Notes: generated by a model not told the origin, from the letters alone. A stretch of DNA of 64,000 nucleotides from Paenibacillus antarcticus (GCF_001637225.1 NZ_LVJI01000001.1:372001-436000), one strand, 5' to 3'. Positions 54,578 to 63,297 are shown, counted from the first letter of the stretch. Translations and numbers: made by a program.

Positions 54578-55221
54578 AGAGGATATAGACCGAAGCTTGT
54601 ATAAGAAATACGGTTCATTAAGTCCTCGGCAACGATTGGATATAATTCTTCTTTTAATTCTTTGAAATTATCCTTATCACGCCCAGCAACCAAAATATAA
54701 GATGTGTTGGCGTTTCTTAATTCTTGTCTCATATGAGTTAGTTGATTGATGTAGTGACAGCTTATAATAGGCTTCATAACGAATTTGGCAACTTGATACA
54801 GCTTGAAAGTTAGGTATTGTTCCGTATGAGCCACTTCGTATATTTCATCTACTACTAAATTAACTTTTGTCCGTTTAGATCTATCTGGTATTCGACTTGC
54901 TCTAACCTGTAACGAAAGCATCACCTTAGACATCCAGTACGTAGTGGCGATATCTCTTTCTTCTGGAATCAAGAATATAACTTCGGGCATCCTTATAATT
55001 ATCAATTGGTTCTTGTGCATCTCAATGCTAAGATCAATGTTTTTAGTTGTGTCTTTTTTAAGCATTAATTCCAGAAAGACGTTCTTCTTCAGTACATTCA
55101 ATCGATTTACGATCCCAATATGCTCCGACTTTAATAGAGATGTAAGCGCTAGCAGCAGTGTATCAGCATGTGCCTTGTCGTCAGGCATCATTGCACGACA
55201 GATAAAAGAGGAATCAAGCAA
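54574..55221 (-). pseudogene. truncated conjugation-type ATPase (VirD4/TraG-like)
   Basis: A 215-residue remnant with a Walker-B-like VNLVVDEIYEVAH, then VMKPIISCHYINQL and LRNANTSYILVAGRDKDNF, a sequence style of Gram-positive conjugation or mobile-element P-loop ATPases. The Walker A part is missing and the C-terminus runs out at the MFS junction (FGLYPL-stop). The N-terminal side joins the XRE relic at about 55198. It is a remnant of a conjugative element. Family assignment is by resemblance. Confidence 0.6.
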
Positions 55222-55380
55222 GAATGGTTAGTCAAAGAGACTGGTTTAGGTAGGAATACGATAACGTGGGTTTGTGGTGATCTAGGGTATGTACCCACAG
55301 GAACAACTATGAAAAAGGTTTTGGGAGCCGTAAGGAAGGTCGCTCCGCATGCTTCGGCTGTAGATTTTTGGTCATTATAA
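55198..55380 (+). pseudogene. XRE-family regulator remnant
   Basis: The reading DKRGIKQEWLVKETGLGRNT, then ITWVCGDLGYVPTGTTMKKVL, is the middle and end of an XRE helix-turn-helix protein. The first helix is missing, replaced by antisense conjugation-ATPase sequence at the junction. It lies on the plus strand, overlapping the ATPase remnant's 5' end. Probably not expressed. Confidence 0.7.
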
Positions 55381-55494
55381 ATAGAATAGGAACGCAACTC
55401 TCATGAGGTCGCTCCCAAGCGCACCGTATGTCACTAGAATTTTACATAATATTTGACCTCAACCAAGACTGATAAATATAATTCTTCCTCTAGC

Positions 55495-56443
55495 TCAGGT
55501 CATTTTAGCGTTCTCCTGTAAAACTACCTTCTCGCTGTTCATCATCCCTTTTACGAGATCCAACAGAAAAAAGTGGGTTAAGTACATTGAAAAACTTAAT
55601 TTACCGATAAGCATTGTGACCTTATTTACTATAAAGTAGAAATCATGCTTACTCAGAATTAACGTGAGTACTATGAATAGTAAACTATAAAAAAAATGCT
55701 CAATCGGTATATGTAATTCTGCAAAAGTGATCATTAATATGACACATGCACCGATTCCTAAAAGTGAAATCTTTTTTGAAATAAGAAATTTTGAGAAGTT
55801 ATTTTTTTAAATTAAGAAGAACAATATGATGCCTAATGCGAAGATTGGGAATTGATTCGGAAACCATGAGTACAAATAAATCTTCCATGTGAACGGATCA
55901 TTTATTACGTGGATTCGAGATAAAACAACTTTTATTTCCATGCAGATAATGAATGATGCACCTAGAAATAATACTGACTTTTTGAGATCCTTAATTAATC
56001 TGAAAAGAAGTGGAACAAACAGATAAAAAGTCATTTCCACCGTAATCGACCAACCACCTGGCACCAAACTGTTTATCCAGTAAGGACTAAAACCATTGCC
56101 TATGAATGACAACGTGCCAAAAATGTTACCAATACTAATATCCTTTAAATTCATGAAAAACGGATAAAATAGGAGTCCTATATAGAACATTGGAGCTATC
56201 CTGAAAAATCTTCTTATGTAGAAATCCCTAGAACTGTCTCCTAATTTGGATCGGTGATCTAATGATAAAAATAAGGTCAGGGAGCTTAAGATGAAAAACA
56301 ACTGAACTCCTCTACCACCTTGGTCTGTTATGCTGCGAAACCAGTCTGGTAACCCTATGACATTTTGACCACTATGGAACATAATTACACCTAAATACCG
56401 CCCAACCCCTTAGGGCGTCAATGTACCCAAACTTAGACAACAA
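55495..56443 (-). pseudogene. acyltransferase-3 (OafA-like) gene broken by two frameshifts
   Basis: Reads as one gene from TTG at 56443 (AGAGGA seven bases before it). The start gives LLSKFGYIDALRGWAVF, then a frameshift near 56387 (an extra T in TTT) leads into LGVIMFHSGQNV ... GRGVQLFFILSSLTLF. The second frameshift, also one extra T, near 55809 leads to NNFSKFLISKKISLLGIGAC and the C-terminal helices. Removing one T at each point restores a family-typical membrane acyltransferase of about 315 residues. It would acylate cell-surface glycans. Assembly error is an alternative to decay. Confidence 0.8.
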
Positions 56444-56639
56444 TTCTTCATCCTCTCTTTAAATAGAGCAATTTATTTGATCCACTCAAAGTCATTGTCG
56501 AAGCTTAGTTTAACTTGTTTGTAATAAGAGTCGACCCTTGTAACAGTAAAATTGAACAATATCCTCAATAACTTTTTTTCTAAGTCGGCTAAATCACTTT
56601 TTTGCAAAGATCCCAATCAAAGATATAACCAGAAGACAA

Positions 56640-57370
56640 TACCAGAATGCTCTTAACAAATTGAAAGAAAAAAGTTACGCAGAGAACACTATTGATGGAG
56701 TACACCGCACCAAAAGAATGATTTTAAAAAGGCTATAGAGATGGAAATTATCAAAAATGACCCTACTTCCTATGCTGTTGTGCCACGTACACAAAAGACA
56801 GTAGAACAACTTGAGAGTGAGAAAAATTGTTGAATACCTCCAGAAAGCGAATTATCTCTGTTCCTGGGAGCGGCCAAAGATTTTGGATTGGCGTACGATT
56901 ATGTCACATTCATGTTACTTGCTTACACAGGGATGCGCGCTGGAGAGTTATGTGCGCTCAAGTGGTCAGATATAGATTTCGATGAGCGCACAATCAGTAT
57001 CGCTAAACACTCTACAATCCAACTAATAACACAATGAAGTATTCACTGCTTACACCCAAGACAAAGAGTTCAGTTAGGACGATAGAGATAGACGACGTGT
57101 TGTGCGAGGTCTTAAACAACAATCGTGTGGCACAAAAAGAACTTTAAATGCGGTATCGTAAAACTTAACACAATAAAGCTTTTCTAATTGTAAAGACAAG
57201 CGAGAATCATGCAGGGTATCTAGAGCAAATAAAGAAACTCGAAATTCGCATGCACAGATTACTAAAGCTAAGTCATTTTAATACGCATCTCACACCTCAC
57301 TCAGACATACTCACACCTCATTACTTGCTGAAGTTGAAGTTTCAATCGAGGCCATCATCCAAACACTCAT
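56640..57370 (+). pseudogene. decayed tyrosine-recombinase integrase, copy A
   Basis: In broken frames one reads YQNALNKLKEKSYAENT, MIFKKAIEMEIIKNDPTSYA, LLAYTGMRAGELCALKWSDI (with catalytic Arg), YSLLTPKTKSSVRTIEIDD and a degraded TPHSLRHTHTSLLAE-like end. This is a Tn916/ICE-type integrase with many frameshifts and stops. No intact gene remains. The rest of 56444-57499 holds nothing else recognisable. Confidence 0.8.
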
Positions 57371-57499
57371 ACACTAAGCTCAATCCGATTTCCTTTAGAA
57401 ATCAGCCCTATATACCTAGGTGAATATGATCTGTCCGTAGAGTACGTGGTCAAGTGGTAGTCATGGAATTATTCAGGCGTATGCTTGACGCAATACACG

Positions 57500-58435
57500 C
57501 TAATTTGCGAGATCATTCAGATCCACAGGCTCGCCAGTTCCGCACCCATTAACATTTAATCGATATTCGCTAGGAGAACACCCGGTATGCTTTTTAAATG
57601 CACGCGAAAACGAATATAGGTCTGGATATCCAACAGTCAGCGAGATTTCCGAAACCATCAACGATTGGTCGTAGAGAAGCTTTTTCGCCCGGTCCATCCG
57701 CAGCCGTTGTACGTACTGTTGAGGTGACATGCCTATTCTTTGAGTAAACGTCAGCGTAAAATGAGAGCGATGTACGCCGATCATTCTAGCTACACGCTCG
57801 ATACTCAATTGCTCTGTGTAATGAAATTGAAAAAATTCAACTGCCTCGTTAACCCAATTTTCTTTATGTCCATAGTTTAGGTCTCCGCCTCCTCCTACTT
57901 CGCATTCAAGCAACACAAACAATTTGAGCAGCATACTGTTCCGGGACAGAACATGCACCTTTCTTTCCCATAAAGAATCCTCAATCTTGTTAAGCATGGA
58001 CCTCACTGCCAAATCCATATGGTTTCGGCTATATGGCTTCGCTTTGGATAAGCCGCAGCCTGCAAGAAGTAGTGGAGTTTGCGGTCCATTCAGCGTTAGC
58101 CATATCATCTTTAACCTTTCAACTGATAAAACATAGTACCTGTACGTCAAATTGGGCATTAAGCAGAATAAATCTCCCTTCTGAAGATCAACCGCTTCTC
58201 CCTCATACTCCAATCGAATCCTTCCGCTCACAATAAAATGCAGCCCGTAGTGTTCAATCTGCTTAGGCCCAACCTCATAATTAGGCTTAGCTACATTACG
58301 ACCGGCTCTTACCAGCCATATGCCTCCCAGTTTTTCAATGGATGTGGGGATATTGTGCCAAGTATCAGAAAACTCGAGTAAATCTTCCTGCATATTCTCC
58401 TCCATTGTGGTGACCCAACATTTTGCTAAGTACAT
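57500..58435 (-). CDS. AraC-family regulator with cupin sensor
   Basis: ATG at 58435, with AAAGGA eight bases before it. The 311-residue protein has an N-terminal cupin-type sugar-binding domain (YGLHFIVSGRIRLEYEGEAV) and a C-terminal double helix-turn-helix (IERVARMIGVHRSHFTLTF, then VSEISLTVGYPDLYSFSRAF). It is divergent from the sulfatase gene 63 bases away and probably controls it in response to a sulfated sugar or its product. Confidence 0.9.
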   Translation of the reverse strand: MYLAKCWVTTMEENMQEDLLEFSDTWHNIPTSIEKLGGIWLVRAGRNVAKPNYEVGPKQIEHYGLHFIVSGRIRLEYEGEAVDLQKGDLFCLMPNLTYRYYVLSVERLKMIWLTLNGPQTPLLLAGCGLSKAKPYSRNHMDLAVRSMLNKIEDSLWERKVHVLSRNSMLLKLFVLLECEVGGGGDLNYGHKENWVNEAVEFFQFHYTEQLSIERVARMIGVHRSHFTLTFTQRIGMSPQQYVQRLRMDRAKKLLYDQSLMVSEISLTVGYPDLYSFSRAFKKHTGCSPSEYRLNVNGCGTGEPVDLNDLAN

Positions 58436-58498
58436 TATGTCATTCCTTTTTCATAAAGAACAAGTTAAAATTTTTGAAATGGAAGGAAGTGTCTAACT

Positions 58499-60034
58499 TT
58501 GAAGAGACCTAACATTTTACTAATTACAAGTGATCAGCAGCATTGGAATACGATTGGCGCCTTTCAACCAGAAATTAATACTCCTAACCTCGATCGGCTC
58601 GCTCGCGAAGGAACGGCCTTCTCCCGAGCTTATTGCCCGAATCCTACGTGTACGCCATCAAGAGCTTCGATCATAACCGGTATGTATCCTAGCCAGCACG
58701 GCGCATGGACACTTGGCACCAAGCTGCTTGAGGATCAACATACGGTTGGTGAGGATTTTAGCCAGGCTGGATATCGGACTGCCCTAGTTGGCAAGGCACA
58801 TTTTCAACCATTGAAAGGCACCAAAGAATATCCTTCACTTGAAGCTTATCCAACACTACAGGATCTGGAATTTTGGAAAAACTATAACGAATCATTCTAT
58901 GGTTTTGACCACGTTGAGCTTGCTCGTAACCATACGAACGAGGCTCATGTAGGCCAGCATTATGCAGCTTGGATGGAGGAAAAAGGTTGCTCTAACTGGC
59001 GTGATTATTTCTTAGCTCCGACAGGTACGATGGATTGTGCGCAAACTTACAAATGGCCGATCCCTGAAGAATATCACTATAATACGTGGATTGCGGAACG
59101 ATCTAACGCTTTATTGGAACAATACAAAGAAAACGATGAAAGCTTCTTCCTATGGTCCAGCTTCTTCGATCCTCATCCGGAATATTTAGTTCCAGAACCA
59201 TGGGACACGATGTATGACCCCGAAGAATTAACCATTCCAACGATAACTCCGGGCGAGCATGAGAAGAACCCGCCACATTTTGGAATGACACAGGAGGATC
59301 AACCAGACTTTTCGGGTTTTAATGAAACCGGCTTTGCAATTCACGGGTACCGTTCCCATCATTACTATGAATATGGAACCAAATTAAAATTGACGGATTA
59401 CGACAAAAAGAAGCTAGTCGCCGTCTACTATGGCATGATCAGCATGATGGATAATTACATCGGTAAAATTATTAATAAGCTGGATGAGCTGGGTTTGGCG
59501 GAAAACACTATTGTCGTGTTCACGACGGATCATGGTCATTTTTTCGGGCAGCATGGGTTGCAAGCTAAAGGCGGATTCCATTACGAGGATTTGATTAAGC
59601 TGCCGTTCATCGTGCGTTGGCCGGGTCAAGTGCCTGCAGGCCGTAAATCAAGCGCAATCCAATCGCTTGTCGATTTGGCGCCGACCTTCCTTAAACAGTG
59701 CGGAATCAAGATACCGATTACGATGACGGGTGTTGACCAATCTGCTGTCTGGCTCGGACAGAAGGAGAGCGCGCGCGATCATGCGATCTGCGAGTTCAGA
59801 CACGAGCCAACGACGATTCATCAGAAGACTTATGTGAATGAACGTTATAAAATTACTATCTACTACAATCAAACGTATGGGGAAATATTCGATTTGCAAG
59901 AAGATCCTGGCGAAATTAACAACCTATGGGATGCTTCCGAGTATGCCCAGCTTAAATCAAAGCTTCTACTGAAATATGCATGGGCCGAGTTGGGCAAGGA
60001 GCCATTAGCGATGCCTCGGATTTATGGTGCTTAA
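58499..60034 (+). CDS. formylglycine-dependent sulfatase
   Basis: TTG at 58499 follows GGAAGGAAG. The 511-residue protein starts RPNILLITSDQQHWNTIG (metal-binding Asp-Gln) and has the activation motif CTPSR near residue 51, where Cys becomes formylglycine, and HDHGHFFGQHG-like metal ligands (TTDHGHFFGQHG). No signal peptide, so it is cytoplasmic and would need an imported sulfated sugar and a formylglycine-generating enzyme or anSME, neither encoded here. GC content is higher than in the surrounding relics, suggesting recent arrival. Confidence 0.9.
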   Translation: MKRPNILLITSDQQHWNTIGAFQPEINTPNLDRLAREGTAFSRAYCPNPTCTPSRASIITGMYPSQHGAWTLGTKLLEDQHTVGEDFSQAGYRTALVGKAHFQPLKGTKEYPSLEAYPTLQDLEFWKNYNESFYGFDHVELARNHTNEAHVGQHYAAWMEEKGCSNWRDYFLAPTGTMDCAQTYKWPIPEEYHYNTWIAERSNALLEQYKENDESFFLWSSFFDPHPEYLVPEPWDTMYDPEELTIPTITPGEHEKNPPHFGMTQEDQPDFSGFNETGFAIHGYRSHHYYEYGTKLKLTDYDKKKLVAVYYGMISMMDNYIGKIINKLDELGLAENTIVVFTTDHGHFFGQHGLQAKGGFHYEDLIKLPFIVRWPGQVPAGRKSSAIQSLVDLAPTFLKQCGIKIPITMTGVDQSAVWLGQKESARDHAICEFRHEPTTIHQKTYVNERYKITIYYNQTYGEIFDLQEDPGEINNLWDASEYAQLKSKLLLKYAWAELGKEPLAMPRIYGA

Positions 60035-60094
60035 AGTGAAACCAGCCTCATCAGTACGATGCAAGAAAAACTGATTAGGTCCGATAAAAACAGT

Positions 60095-60125
60095 AAAACC
60101 AGTCCGCTTTGTACGGACTGGTTTT
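60095..60125 (+). terminator. terminator of the sulfatase gene
   Basis: AAAACCAGTCCG pairs with CGGACTGGTTTT around a 7-base loop. Confidence 0.8.
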
Positions 60126-60285
60126 ATGTGTGTGATAATTATGTGGGCAAATAAACTCCAAATCCCCTTACTACTATAATACTAAACGTTTTTCAAATTA
60201 AATAGTAGATCCATTCCCTTACTTGGAAACGTAATGCAGGCATCCAAAAATCAACTTCATCCCAACCCTTTTCTTTCAAACCGCT

Positions 60286-60474
60286 CTAACACCCCATTTG
60301 TTAAGACATACTCATACCTCACTACTTGCAGAAGCAGAAGTGAGCTTGGAACAAATGATGGATAGGCTAGGTCACGGTGATGATGAAGTTACAAAGCTAA
60401 TCTACCTCCATATAACAAAAACCAAAAAGAAAGAGGCTTCTCAAAAGTTTGGTGAACTAATGAGAAACCTCTAA
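60286..60474 (+). pseudogene. 3' end of a tyrosine-recombinase integrase, copy B
   Basis: Reads LTPHLLRHTHTSLLAEAE, VSLEQMMDRLGHGDDEVTKL, IYLHITKTKKKEASQKFGEL to a natural stop at 60474. It carries the box 2 HxLRH and the catalytic Tyr (IYLHITK), while the first two thirds of the gene are missing. It ends 54 bases before the dyad at 60528, the usual distance from int to its attachment site. 60126-60285 has no recognisable gene. Confidence 0.8.
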
Positions 60475-60527
60475 AAAAATATCATCTAAGTTAACAAATC
60501 GTTAACAAATTTAATTACGAAACCCCC

Positions 60528-60581
60528 AAACCCTTGCTACACCAGGGTTTTTTGGCTTTATTACATCATGCCGCCCATTAC
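60528..60581 (+). other. right dyad with a groEL-3'-end-like block, putative attachment site 2
   Basis: AAACCCTTG-CTACA-CCAGGGTTT (60528-60550) is followed at the same spacing as in site 1 by a block whose reverse complement reads ATG GGC GGC ATG ATG TAA. It is in direct orientation with 47196-47249, ungapped over more than 50 bases. It lies just after the integrase remnant. Confidence 0.6.
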
Positions 60582-60621
60582 GTGTACATTATATTGTCGT
60601 TTCCCACGAAGTAATCATGTT

Positions 60622-60656
60622 TCCCGTAAACCCTTGTATATCAAGGGCTTGCGGGA
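60622..60656. other. larger dyad, putative attachment or Int-binding site 3
   Basis: TCCCGTAAACCCTTG (60622-60636) and CAAGGGCTTGCGGGA (60642-60656) are complements with two mismatches around TATAT. The inner AAACCCTTG-N5-CAAGGG core is the same as in sites 1 and 2. GTTTCCC repeats occur at 60599, 60619 and 60692. It marks the left edge of the plasmid/ICE-like genes. Confidence 0.5.
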
Positions 60657-60753
60657 TATTTTTGTTCATAGAAATCATTTTGTTTAATTGTGTTTCCCAT
60701 AAAGAAATGTCGATCCTGTGGGATGAGTGTGGGATGAAGTCGATTTGAGTCGA

Positions 60754-61350
60754 TTACTTCACTTGTTTCAACATTTCTTCCACACTATTTTGGATCACTC
60801 TAAATGGTCGTATCCCAGTCGAGTATTTACCCACACCTATGATCCAAATATAAGGGAACACTTTTTTATCTTTGGGTTGCCACGGCTCACGCTGCCACTC
60901 ACCTGAATTGAAATATAGTTCATACCTGTCAATCTTAGCTTTCATAACTTTATCTGTATAAACGGTTCGCTGGACCTCGACAAAGAACGGTGTGCCTTTC
61001 CATATCATAAAAATGTCAGGCTCCATAAACTTAGATCCGTACTTAGGTTCCACTATGAATTCTTTAGGAATAGAGCTCTTACGTACATCCTTGTAAAATT
61101 GAGCTATTAATAGGAAGTGATTTATTTTTTGTGAATCCTTTTTCATGTTTAAAGCATATGGAAAGTAAATGTACTTCCTTCGTTCAGTTGAACACTTAAT
61201 CAGTCCATCCCTACGCATTCTCTTAAGTACGATGTTAGCTTGAGTTATAGGCTGTTTAGTATGCGAAAAGTGTAACTCAGCCACGTCATCACGAGTTAAG
61301 CAACGGAAGCGCTCTAGGTCATTCAGAATGATCTTATCCCTCGCATTCAT
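60754..61350 (-). CDS. replication-relaxation family protein
   Basis: A 198-residue protein resembling Pfam replication-relaxation: an N-terminal winged-helix (ILNDLERFRCLTRDDVAELH, IVLKRMRRDGLIK) and a C-terminal nuclease-like domain (EPDIFMIWKGTPFFVEVQRT). Such proteins start replication of ICEs and plasmids with FtsK/TcpA-type ATPases. The start overlaps the ATPase stop (ATGA), so the two are cotranslated. Confidence 0.75.
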   Translation of the reverse strand: MNARDKIILNDLERFRCLTRDDVAELHFSHTKQPITQANIVLKRMRRDGLIKCSTERRKYIYFPYALNMKKDSQKINHFLLIAQFYKDVRKSSIPKEFIVEPKYGSKFMEPDIFMIWKGTPFFVEVQRTVYTDKVMKAKIDRYELYFNSGEWQREPWQPKDKKVFPYIWIIGVGKYSTGIRPFRVIQNSVEEMLKQVK

Positions 61351-62573
61351 CCGAGCATCCCCATTTCGATTACATCCTCATGATTGTCAAGCTCCTGTGA
61401 TTCCTCTGTGATGTCTACACGTTCGTCACTATCAATTCCATCCTTAGACCATTTGAAAGGCGCTAACAACTCCCTAGCATGTTCTACACTCAACAAAGGA
61501 CCTTGAACCTTGGTGAGTCCGTCAAACTTCATATACATTTCGCCCTTATCGCTGTTTTTAATAGTGGCACACTCTCCGCTATCTATTACAATGCGACTGT
61601 TGATTTCGTTACTCTGCCGAAACCCGAAGCGTACCGTTAGATTGTTCTTAAGTTTACCGTCCAGAACTTGTGCGTCCGGTCTCTGCATAGATAGAATCGG
61701 ATACACTCCTAAAGCTCTGCCTATTGTGCTGATTTCCTCAATGACTTCCATGATCGCTGTTTCTTTCTTTAGTAAAGCCACTTCATCGATGGCAAGAACA
61801 ATGTAAGGCGGTCTAATGGCTTTGGGGAGCTGATTAACATGTTCGACCTCATGGGATTCAAGTACTTTTTCCCTTCTCATAAGTTCCCTTTGAATGTGCA
61901 TTACCACTCTTAGGATCTCTCCACTTGTGGTTACAACCTCTTTGGCTACCCCTTTGAAAACATGAAACTCTGACTTTTTAAGATCCGCACAATACAACTC
62001 CAAATCGTCAACGGTATTGATTAATGTTGTTAGGACTGAACGTAAACATGCTGATTTTCCGCTCCCTGGTTCGCCTGAAATGATTAGTCCGGGATTAGGA
62101 ACCATATCGTAAAAGACATACCCCCTACGATCCTTCCCAGCGTAAATCGGTAGTTCCATTCCTTTAACGTGTTCCCGAATGGCTTCAAGATCGTAATTAT
62201 AATGACTAATCGAATTGATGTAAGCCTTCAAAATGAATGTGCGCGAATCGTCATTCATGTGTAACTCCGCAAACTCGCCGAACGTTTGTTTAAATAGCCA
62301 CGCCTTCCCATGAACTACAGAAGGATCTACACCGACCGGAAGAGTGAACACCGCTTCTCTCCGATCGAAGTATGTTTTGACCCTTTTGATTTTTGGATAA
62401 CTCCGAAGCTCCTTCTTTTTATATCCGATGATTTTCAAATATATTTCACCTGTTCTAAATAACCCTTCTAGTTTCCTTCTTATGACGTTTTCAGGTAAAC
62501 CACGATACACCATATATGCAGATGTCGCACTCCCCACAGCCCCCGCAAGAAATGTTGTTGAACTCGTGATCAT
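61347..62573 (-). CDS. FtsK/SpoIIIE-type (TcpA-like) coupling ATPase
   Basis: AAGGAGG precedes the ATG by eight bases. The 408-residue protein has one N-terminal membrane segment, Walker A GEPGSGKSA near residue 167, Walker B IVLAIDEVAL and ISTIGRALGVYPILSMQRPDA (FtsK/TcpA motif III). It lacks the FtsK gamma domain, so it fits a conjugation coupling protein and not a chromosome translocase. It is the second gene of the unit. Confidence 0.85.
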   Translation of the reverse strand: MITSSTTFLAGAVGSATSAYMVYRGLPENVIRRKLEGLFRTGEIYLKIIGYKKKELRSYPKIKRVKTYFDRREAVFTLPVGVDPSVVHGKAWLFKQTFGEFAELHMNDDSRTFILKAYINSISHYNYDLEAIREHVKGMELPIYAGKDRRGYVFYDMVPNPGLIISGEPGSGKSACLRSVLTTLINTVDDLELYCADLKKSEFHVFKGVAKEVVTTSGEILRVVMHIQRELMRREKVLESHEVEHVNQLPKAIRPPYIVLAIDEVALLKKETAIMEVIEEISTIGRALGVYPILSMQRPDAQVLDGKLKNNLTVRFGFRQSNEINSRIVIDSGECATIKNSDKGEMYMKFDGLTKVQGPLLSVEHARELLAPFKWSKDGIDSDERVDITEESQELDNHEDVIEMGMLG

Positions 62574-62656
62574 TCGCTTCCCTCCTTCACTTCGTTCCTT
62601 CGCTCCGCTCTAACATTTCTTTAAAACCTTATCAAATCAATACTTTTTGCTTGTAT

Positions 62657-62715
62657 TACATGAGTACTGATACATGATTAGTTAATCATGTAATTAATAG
62701 ATTGATACATGAGTA
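62657..62715. promoter_or_regulatory. TACATGA repeats and a 20-bp palindrome upstream of the FtsK-type gene
   Basis: TACATGAGTA occurs at 62657 and 62706, and the variant TACATGATTA at 62671. The middle copy is the left arm of ACATGATTA-GT-TAATCATGT (62672-62691), a near-perfect palindrome. In a 150-bp gap before the ATPase gene these may be operators of an element regulator or iterons. Confidence 0.5.
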
Positions 62716-62725
62716 AGTGCATATG

Positions 62726-62941
62726 TCACCAAATGCCGTTTATATGCCAGATCATCCCCGCGTATCGAAACAAATCACGCCAAGCGGACAAACAGATAGC
62801 GGCACAAGCTACATGTGTTGCTATCCTTAAACAAATCACGTAACCACCATGTCCCGCATACTCCATGCGTCTTTCGATCACATGTGATGCAACGCCTACA
62901 GCAGCAAGCCCGATAAACGGTGTCCAACTTAATACCAACAT
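62726..62941 (-). CDS. small membrane protein of unknown function (71 aa)
   Basis: Start ATG at 62941 is chosen because GGTGA lies close before it (a GTG at 62950 is possible). About two hydrophobic segments (SWTPFIGLAAVGVASHV and IATHVACAAICLSAW). It nearly overlaps the stop of the mini-protein gene upstream and precedes the FtsK-type unit on the same strand, a position often taken by small conjugation membrane proteins. No family recognised. Confidence 0.5.
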   Translation of the reverse strand: MLVLSWTPFIGLAAVGVASHVIERRMEYAGHGGYVICLRIATHVACAAICLSAWRDLFRYAGMIWHINGIW

Positions 62942-62942
62942 T

Positions 62943-63062
62943 TCATTCACCGACCTTTATGAATTCTTCACAAGGTCCACATAGACGGTAACTATGTTCT
63001 TCAATGACTGTTAACTCACGATCCATCTCAATAGCTTCTTGGCATCCTTCACATTTACACAT
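62943..63062 (-). CDS. 39-aa four-cysteine mini-protein, zinc-ribbon-like
   Basis: Start ATG at 63062 with AAGGAGA eight bases upstream; stop at 62943. It reads MCKCEGCQEAIEM ... HSYRLCGPCEEF: Cys pairs CKCEGC and CGPC, the spacing of a single zinc knuckle or rubredoxin-like fold. It is too short for a full ribbon but fits the small regulatory proteins of plasmids. It is otherwise unrecognised. Confidence 0.65.
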   Translation of the reverse strand: MCKCEGCQEAIEMDRELTVIEEHSYRLCGPCEEFIKVGE

Positions 63063-63081
63063 CCCGACCATCTCCTTTTGG

Positions 63082-63297
63082 TTATACAAATCCCATTAAA
63101 TCGAAATCAGCACTTACATGCTCTATAGGCTCCTGAATTACAGGCACTTCCCCGCGTAACTGATCAATATCCCTTTGGATTAGTCGCTTGATAAAGCCGG
63201 ATTGGTTAGGTCTACGTTGTACATACTCATAGAACTCTCGCTGATCAGGGTCCAAGATGTTAAAAGCAACCTGGACTATCTTGATTTCTTTAGCCAT
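63082..63297 (-). CDS. small partition-adaptor-like protein (71 aa)
   Basis: A 71-residue protein with an N-terminal segment that fits a ribbon-helix-helix (KEIKIVQVAFNILDP, then QSGFIKRLIQRD) and a C-terminal tail ending ADFDLMGFV. It overlaps the actin-like ATPase gene by eight bases. In ParM/AlfA plasmid systems the gene next to the filament ATPase encodes the DNA-binding adaptor (ParR/AlfB), and the hydrophobic C-terminal tail may bind the filament. Role inferred. Confidence 0.55.
   Translation of the reverse strand: MAKEIKIVQVAFNILDPDQREFYEYVQRRPNQSGFIKRLIQRDIDQLRGEVPVIQEPIEHVSADFDLMGFV

Noticed and set aside
60528..60550. Dyad explained only as a transcription terminator
   Set aside because: It could terminate, but the same dyad plus block in direct orientation at 47196 and the nearby integrase end make attachment-site use more likely; kept as a finding with this alternative.
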